The notes under the pieces were generated by a model. The model ran no database searches. It was given only the letters and a program-made list of their open reading frames with translations, and was not told the DNA's origin. Position numbers and translations under genes: made by a program. Below are positions 60,065 through 64,000 of a DNA stretch of 64,000 bases, one piece after another; the first letter of the stretch is position 1, and the number at the start of each line of letters is the position of its first letter. Source of the DNA: Piscinibacter gummiphilus (lineage in GTDB: Bacteria > Pseudomonadota > Gammaproteobacteria > Burkholderiales > Burkholderiaceae_C); NCBI RefSeq assembly GCF_032681285.1, contig NZ_CP136337.1:124001-188000 (forward strand), in the 5' to 3' direction.

Positions 60065-60217
60065 GGTTCCTGGTGCGGTGCCGAACGCATCCAGCGCGAA
60101 TCCGGCGCCTGTCTTTTTGGAGCGGCCAGATTACGGGAACAAAAGTGCACTTCAAATCAGCCAAAGGGCTGAAATTGCAATTCGCTAACGTCGAGATTTC
60201 ACAGAGAAGAACGACGG

Positions 60218-60559
60218 CTAGGTCTTGTCGGTCTTCGTGTCGAAGTGATGAACGATTGCTGAAGAGACCAGCGCATTGAGCGAGGTCTTGCGTGACTTGA
60301 CCGCCTTGCGCAGAGCGTCATGCACGTCCTGAGGCATGACAACTTGCCGTGGGACGTACTCTGGCTTGTCTGGGCCACGCGTCTTTCGACGCCGCTCCAA
60401 CGTGAGCGTTGTGAGGTTGGTCGCTGCGATGGCCTCGAGCACGAGGCGTGTGATGTCGCCGTAAACGCGAACCCGCTTGACCAAGTGGTTCTCAGCCTTT
60501 TGGCTGAGCAAGACGCTCACTCTTCTGGTTTTTAATTTCTCGGCCGACGGTTCGCTCAT
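60218..60559 (-). CDS. Tandem ribbon-helix-helix regulator
   Basis: 113 residues from ATG 60559; the longer upstream frame (to 60658) crosses an operator palindrome. Two modules: RRVSVLLSQKAENHLVKRVR with DITRLVLEAIAATN, and PRQVVMPQDVHDALRKAVKS with SLNALVSSAIVHHF. Each looks like a ribbon-helix-helix unit. It is divergent from the LivJ-like gene 2 across the palindromes at 60642-60701, so autoregulation and control of that operon are likely. Confidence 0.7.
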   Translation of the reverse strand: MSEPSAEKLKTRRVSVLLSQKAENHLVKRVRVYGDITRLVLEAIAATNLTTLTLERRRKTRGPDKPEYVPRQVVMPQDVHDALRKAVKSRKTSLNALVSSAIVHHFDTKTDKT

Positions 60560-60641
60560 CCGGCGAATTTTCCCACCGGCACGCCCCCCATGAGGGGTCC
60601 GACAGGGCTGAAGCCACCCGCTGCCAACTTCGGCGCGACCT

Positions 60642-60701
60642 TGTGCGCATGAATTCATGCGTACACTTCTGGTCTTATGTGCATGAATTCATGTACATAA
60701 G
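60642..60701. promoter_or_regulatory. Two palindromic operators
   Basis: Site 1 is centred at 60653.5 (CGCATGAATTCATGCG, 60646-60661). Site 2 is centred at 60687.5, with perfect CATGAATTCATG (60682-60693) extended by GTACATAA-type flanks to 60701. Centre spacing is 34 bases. They lie between the divergent regulator and LivJ-like gene 2. Confidence 0.7.
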
Positions 60702-60733
60702 CGTTTTTCCACTTCTATTGTGAAAGGGACCAG

Positions 60734-61885
60734 ATGAAGCTTTCTTCCTTCCTCGTTGGCATCGCGGCGTTCCTAGGCCTCGCAGCCGTTGCCCACGCAG
60801 AGATCGTCATCGGCCAGACCGCTGGCCTGACAGGTGCAGCATCGTCAAGCGTTCAGGACATGACGCTCGGCGCGCGACTCATCATCGACGCAGTGAATGC
60901 GGAGGGTGGAGTCAATGGCGAAAAGATCCGCCTGGTCACGATCGACGACGAGCTGTTGCCCGAGAAGACCCTGTCGAACGCCACGCGCCTGATCGAGAAG
61001 GAGAAGGCGGTAGCGCTGTTCCTGACGCGTGGCACTCCCAACACGGAGATCCTGTTGCCGTTGCTCGCCAAGACAGGCGTTCCCTTGATCGCGCCGTCGA
61101 CTGGTGCCATGTCACTCCACCAACCAGTTATCCGTGAGGTGTTCAACGTCCGACCGACGTACCAGCTGGAAGCGCAGAAGGCTGTCGAGCTACTGGCTTC
61201 GATGAACGTCAAGAACAGGGTCGGCGTCGTGTACACGGGGGATACGTTCGGAGAAGACGCTCTTGCCGGACTCAAAAAGGGATTCAGTGCTGCCGGAATC
61301 ACCCCCGCATTCGTGGTGTCCTATGACCGAAAGACGGAGAACGTGGACGAGGCGGTCAAGCTGGCCTCCACGCCAATTGAAGGCGAGATGCCTTCCGTGA
61401 TCATCGTGGCGCCCAATCGGATCGCCACGGGGATGATCCGCAAGCTGCGCTCTGCAGGCAACAAGGCCTACATGGCGACCCTCAGCACGAACGCCTCCGA
61501 TGGCTTCATCAAGAACCTGGGGGTGGACGCCAACTACGTGATCGTTTCGCAAGCCTTCCCGAGTGAGCGTGCATTCCAGTTCCCGATCGTTCGCAAGGTC
61601 TCGGGGCTGCTGGCGAAGTCCGGGAAAGGTCAAGGGTCGAGCCCATCGATGCTGGAGGGAGCGATCGCCGCCGAAGTGCTGGTCGGAGCGCTGCGCGGAT
61701 GCGCGCCAAAATGCACGTCTGCGAGGATCATCGAAGCTCTGGAGAGCGGCCGACCGTTTGACGTGGGTCTGCTGGACCAGCAGGTGGTGTTCACGAAGAA
61801 GGACCACAGCGGCATCCGCTACACCGACACCTCGATCATCGTGGGTGTCGACGAGAACGGGAAGGGCGGACGTTTCCGCCGCTGA
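60734..61885 (+). CDS. LivJ-like periplasmic binding protein 2
   Basis: 383 residues from ATG 60734 with AAAGGGA upstream. Signal peptide (1-22, AVAHAE), Peripla_BP_6 fold with EIVIGQTAGLTGAASSS, FNVRPTYQLEAQKAVELLAS and GVVYTGDTFGEDALAGL. First gene of an operon with a Bug receptor and a histidine kinase, behind two palindromic operators. A role in sensing is likely by context. Confidence 0.88.
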   Translation: MKLSSFLVGIAAFLGLAAVAHAEIVIGQTAGLTGAASSSVQDMTLGARLIIDAVNAEGGVNGEKIRLVTIDDELLPEKTLSNATRLIEKEKAVALFLTRGTPNTEILLPLLAKTGVPLIAPSTGAMSLHQPVIREVFNVRPTYQLEAQKAVELLASMNVKNRVGVVYTGDTFGEDALAGLKKGFSAAGITPAFVVSYDRKTENVDEAVKLASTPIEGEMPSVIIVAPNRIATGMIRKLRSAGNKAYMATLSTNASDGFIKNLGVDANYVIVSQAFPSERAFQFPIVRKVSGLLAKSGKGQGSSPSMLEGAIAAEVLVGALRGCAPKCTSARIIEALESGRPFDVGLLDQQVVFTKKDHSGIRYTDTSIIVGVDENGKGGRFRR

Positions 61886-61905
61886 AGGAAAGAGGGACGG
61901 AGGAA

Positions 61906-62898
61906 ATGAGGCGTTTGAACCTCGGACGGATGGCGCTCGCGCTGCTGCTTGGAGCTGCGGCTTGCGCAAGTGCGCGTGCTGCGTTCCCCGAAGCCGGGCG
62001 CCCGATCAAGATCGTCGTTCCCTACAGCTCAGGTGGCCCGGCTGACAAGACAGCACGGGACCTTGCGGCGGCGCTGCGAAAGGTGCTTGAGACGTCAGTC
62101 GTGGTTGAAAACGTCGCGGGTGCGAGCGGGACGGTCGGCGCGAACAAGGTTCTTCAAGCGGCCCCGGACGGCTACACACTGCTGTTCTCACACATCGGCA
62201 TGTCCACTGCCTACGCGCTCTATCGAAAGTCGTCGGATACCTTGGACGATTTCGAATACCTCGGCGTCACATCGGAGTTGCCAATGATCTTGATAGGCCG
62301 GCTGAATCTCGAGCCGTCGACCTGGCCCGAGCTCGTGCGATGGATCAAGGCGCGAAAGGGGAACGTCACGATCGCCAACGCCGGTACGGGGTCGGCTTCG
62401 CACATGTGCGGTCTGCTGATTCAGTCCCAGGTCGACACTCAGATCACGGCCGTGCCTTACAAGGGGACATCACCTGCCATGAGCGACGTTGTCGGAGGCT
62501 ACGTCGACCTGCTTTGCGATCAGTCGAGCACAGCGAGCCCGCAGATCGTTGCAGGCAGAGTCAAGGCAATCGCCACCACCAGAAAGACGCGGTTCGAATC
62601 GCCACCAGTGATGGCCGCCATCCCAACAATGGAAGAGGCTGGACTGAAGGGGATCTCGTTCTCGGTGTGGCAGGGCCTCTATGCGCCGAAGGGCACCCCA
62701 CACATCGTGCTGCAGGTGTTGAACAACGCAATGCGCCAAGCGTTGAAAGACCCAGCGTACGTCGAACGTCAGCGTGCAGACGGTGCCACTGTCGTGACGG
62801 ATGAGCGAATGACGCCCGAGGGTCACCGGAGGCTGGTCAAGTCGGAAACCGACAAGTGGTCGGCCATCATCAAGTCCGCAAACGGTTTCGCCGACTAG
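61906..62898 (+). CDS. Bug/TctC-type periplasmic receptor 3
   Basis: 330 residues from ATG 61906 with GGAGGAA upstream, 20 bases after the LivJ-like stop. Signal peptide (1-26, CASARAAF), then KIVVPYSSGGPADKTARDLA, NVAGASGTVGANKVLQAAPD, NAGTGSASHMCGLLIQSQ. Divergent from the other two Bug genes, linked to the kinase by 9 bases. Confidence 0.88.
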   Translation: MRRLNLGRMALALLLGAAACASARAAFPEAGRPIKIVVPYSSGGPADKTARDLAAALRKVLETSVVVENVAGASGTVGANKVLQAAPDGYTLLFSHIGMSTAYALYRKSSDTLDDFEYLGVTSELPMILIGRLNLEPSTWPELVRWIKARKGNVTIANAGTGSASHMCGLLIQSQVDTQITAVPYKGTSPAMSDVVGGYVDLLCDQSSTASPQIVAGRVKAIATTRKTRFESPPVMAAIPTMEEAGLKGISFSVWQGLYAPKGTPHIVLQVLNNAMRQALKDPAYVERQRADGATVVTDERMTPEGHRRLVKSETDKWSAIIKSANGFAD

Positions 62899-62907
62899 GA
62901 GGGCCAG

Positions 62908-64000
62908 ATGGACAGCGCCTCCTCGATCAAGCCACTCAGCACCGACCTCAGGTTGCTGCCTTCAATTGCGCGGCAGCCCTGGCGGGCAGCCGTCTACGCG
63001 GTGACGACGATCACGAATCGGAAGGGTGGGCGCTACTGGACCGCTCTTTGGATATTCGCCGCGGTTCTCATCGTGATGTTTGGATTCCTGTCGGTCTGGC
63101 TTCTGCAAAGCCACCAGGTCTCCGAGGAGCAGCAACGCGTCGAAGAAGCGGCAGTTCAAATTAGCGGTGCCATTCACAAGGCACTGAGCAAGAGCCTGCA
63201 GGACGTGAGCGCAGTGGCTTGGACCGGCAAGGACCAAGTCGTCTGGCGCGAAACGGCTGGCGAACTGCTGCGGGAATCAAAGTCGACGCTGCGCCTTGAA
63301 AGGCGTAATGAGATTGGCGACCTAGTAGAAGCGAAAGACAGCCAATACTTCCCTCCGCTGTTCGTGATGGTGAAGCGGTTTGAAGCTGAGGCTGAGGCGC
63401 GAAACGCATGCAAGTCCGCAGCAGGGCCGGGAGTGCCGGTGTACTCCAAGACCTATTTCGTGCCAGTGGGGAGCGGTCGAGGCGAAGAGGTTTTGGATGT
63501 CTGTGCCGCGCAGCAACTGGACGGGAAGACGTTCGGATTCACTGTCGCCACCATAGGGCTCACGCAGCTGCTCGAAAGCGCAATGGAGCATGAGTCGACG
63601 CGAATCTTCGAGGCTTCCCTGGTCGAAGGAACCAACACGCGTCTGGCAAGAGCGGGTGCGACGCACGGCAGACAGACCCTTCGATCGGAAAGAGTGATCG
63701 CTGTGCCAGGTCTATCGATGCGGCTTCGCGTCGAAAGTGCGCGTGGCGCCCCTGCGCTGCTTCAACTCAATTTCGTGTCGGGTCTGTTCATCGCCTTCGG
63801 TCTGACGTTCCTCACCACTGTGGCACTCCTGATCAGGGAGGCACGTCGAATGCAGCAGACCGATCAGGCAACAAGACTGCATCAGGAAGAACTGGCGAGA
63901 GTCGCAAGGTTGGCGTCGGTGGGCGAGCTCGCATCGCTGATAGGTCATGAGCTCAACCAACCACTCACATCAATCCTTGCATATGCAAAAACCGCACAGA
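62908..64000 (+). CDS. Sensor histidine kinase (partial at right edge)
   Basis: 364 residues seen from ATG 62908 with AGGAGG upstream. Two membrane segments (about 43-70 and 285-310) enclose a periplasmic sensor (about 75-280). The HisKA box is GHELNQPLTSILAYAKT with the phosphoacceptor His at about 347. The ATP-binding domain lies beyond the window. Following a LivJ-like and a Bug-like gene, it may be triggered by ligand-loaded binding proteins. Confidence 0.85.
   Translation, partial: MDSASSIKPLSTDLRLLPSIARQPWRAAVYAVTTITNRKGGRYWTALWIFAAVLIVMFGFLSVWLLQSHQVSEEQQRVEEAAVQISGAIHKALSKSLQDVSAVAWTGKDQVVWRETAGELLRESKSTLRLERRNEIGDLVEAKDSQYFPPLFVMVKRFEAEAEARNACKSAAGPGVPVYSKTYFVPVGSGRGEEVLDVCAAQQLDGKTFGFTVATIGLTQLLESAMEHESTRIFEASLVEGTNTRLARAGATHGRQTLRSERVIAVPGLSMRLRVESARGAPALLQLNFVSGLFIAFGLTFLTTVALLIREARRMQQTDQATRLHQEELARVARLASVGELASLIGHELNQPLTSILAYAKTAQ

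Noticed and set aside
57895..62898. Bug receptors as terephthalate receptor TphC
   Set aside because: No tph catabolic genes or tctAB genes are nearby; the ligand cannot be read from the sequence.

Overview
The window looks like a GC-rich betaproteobacterium of the order Burkholderiales. Pointers are the IS1071 copies, Bug/TctC-type periplasmic receptors, an adenosylcobalamin-dependent ribonucleotide reductase, and a gene almost identical to the PETase of Ideonella (Piscinibacter) sakaiensis. No rRNA, tRNA or CRISPR array was seen. The backbone is a conjugative element, either an ICE or a plasmid; no rep or par gene lies in the window, so the two cannot be separated here.

Region 1 (1-24,200, all minus strand) is a transfer module of the SXT/IncA-C type: a FlhD-like and an unusual double FlhC-like activator, MobH relaxase TraI, coupling protein TraD, a DUF4400 membrane protein, a lytic transglycosylase, an OmpA-like lipoprotein, then pilin TraA and TraL, TraE, TraK, TraB, DsbC, TraV and TraC (cut by the left edge). 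Many genes are joined by ATGA overlaps. Upstream lie a BetR-type regulator, a DUF932 protein, a P4-type primase, NrdJ, a GHKL ATPase and three small unknowns.

Region 2 (24,750-28,500, plus strand) holds a coiled-coil element protein, a 718-residue protein with a sigma region-4 motif, and a gene interrupted by a transposon.

Region 3 (28,504-50,567) is a 22-kb composite transposon flanked by the 5-bp duplication GACCA. It has two complete 3,204-bp IS1071 copies (one inverted), three truncated IS1071 3-prime ends, two copies of an IS91-family transposase gene (one broken) and a remnant of another IS91-like element. Its cargo is a complete PETase gene between two araC/lipase-chaperone pairs, a pyrC gene, an alpha/beta hydrolase, and broken pieces of dihydrolipoyl dehydrogenase, haloacid dehalogenase, peroxiredoxin, NrsF and CMD-type genes. 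The interrupted host gene resumes in frame at 50,573, which supports one original insertion event.

Region 4 (50,740-64,000) has a tyrosine recombinase with nearby inverted repeats, small unknowns, an MFS transporter, a 2-oxoglutarate-dependent oxygenase, two LivJ-like and three Bug-like periplasmic binding proteins, a tandem ribbon-helix-helix regulator beside two palindromic operators, and the start of a sensor histidine kinase in an operon with two of the binding proteins.

The main point is that a PET-hydrolysing enzyme gene sits inside IS1071/IS91 mobile DNA on a conjugative backbone, under control of an FlhDC-type master regulator with a duplicated FlhC module.
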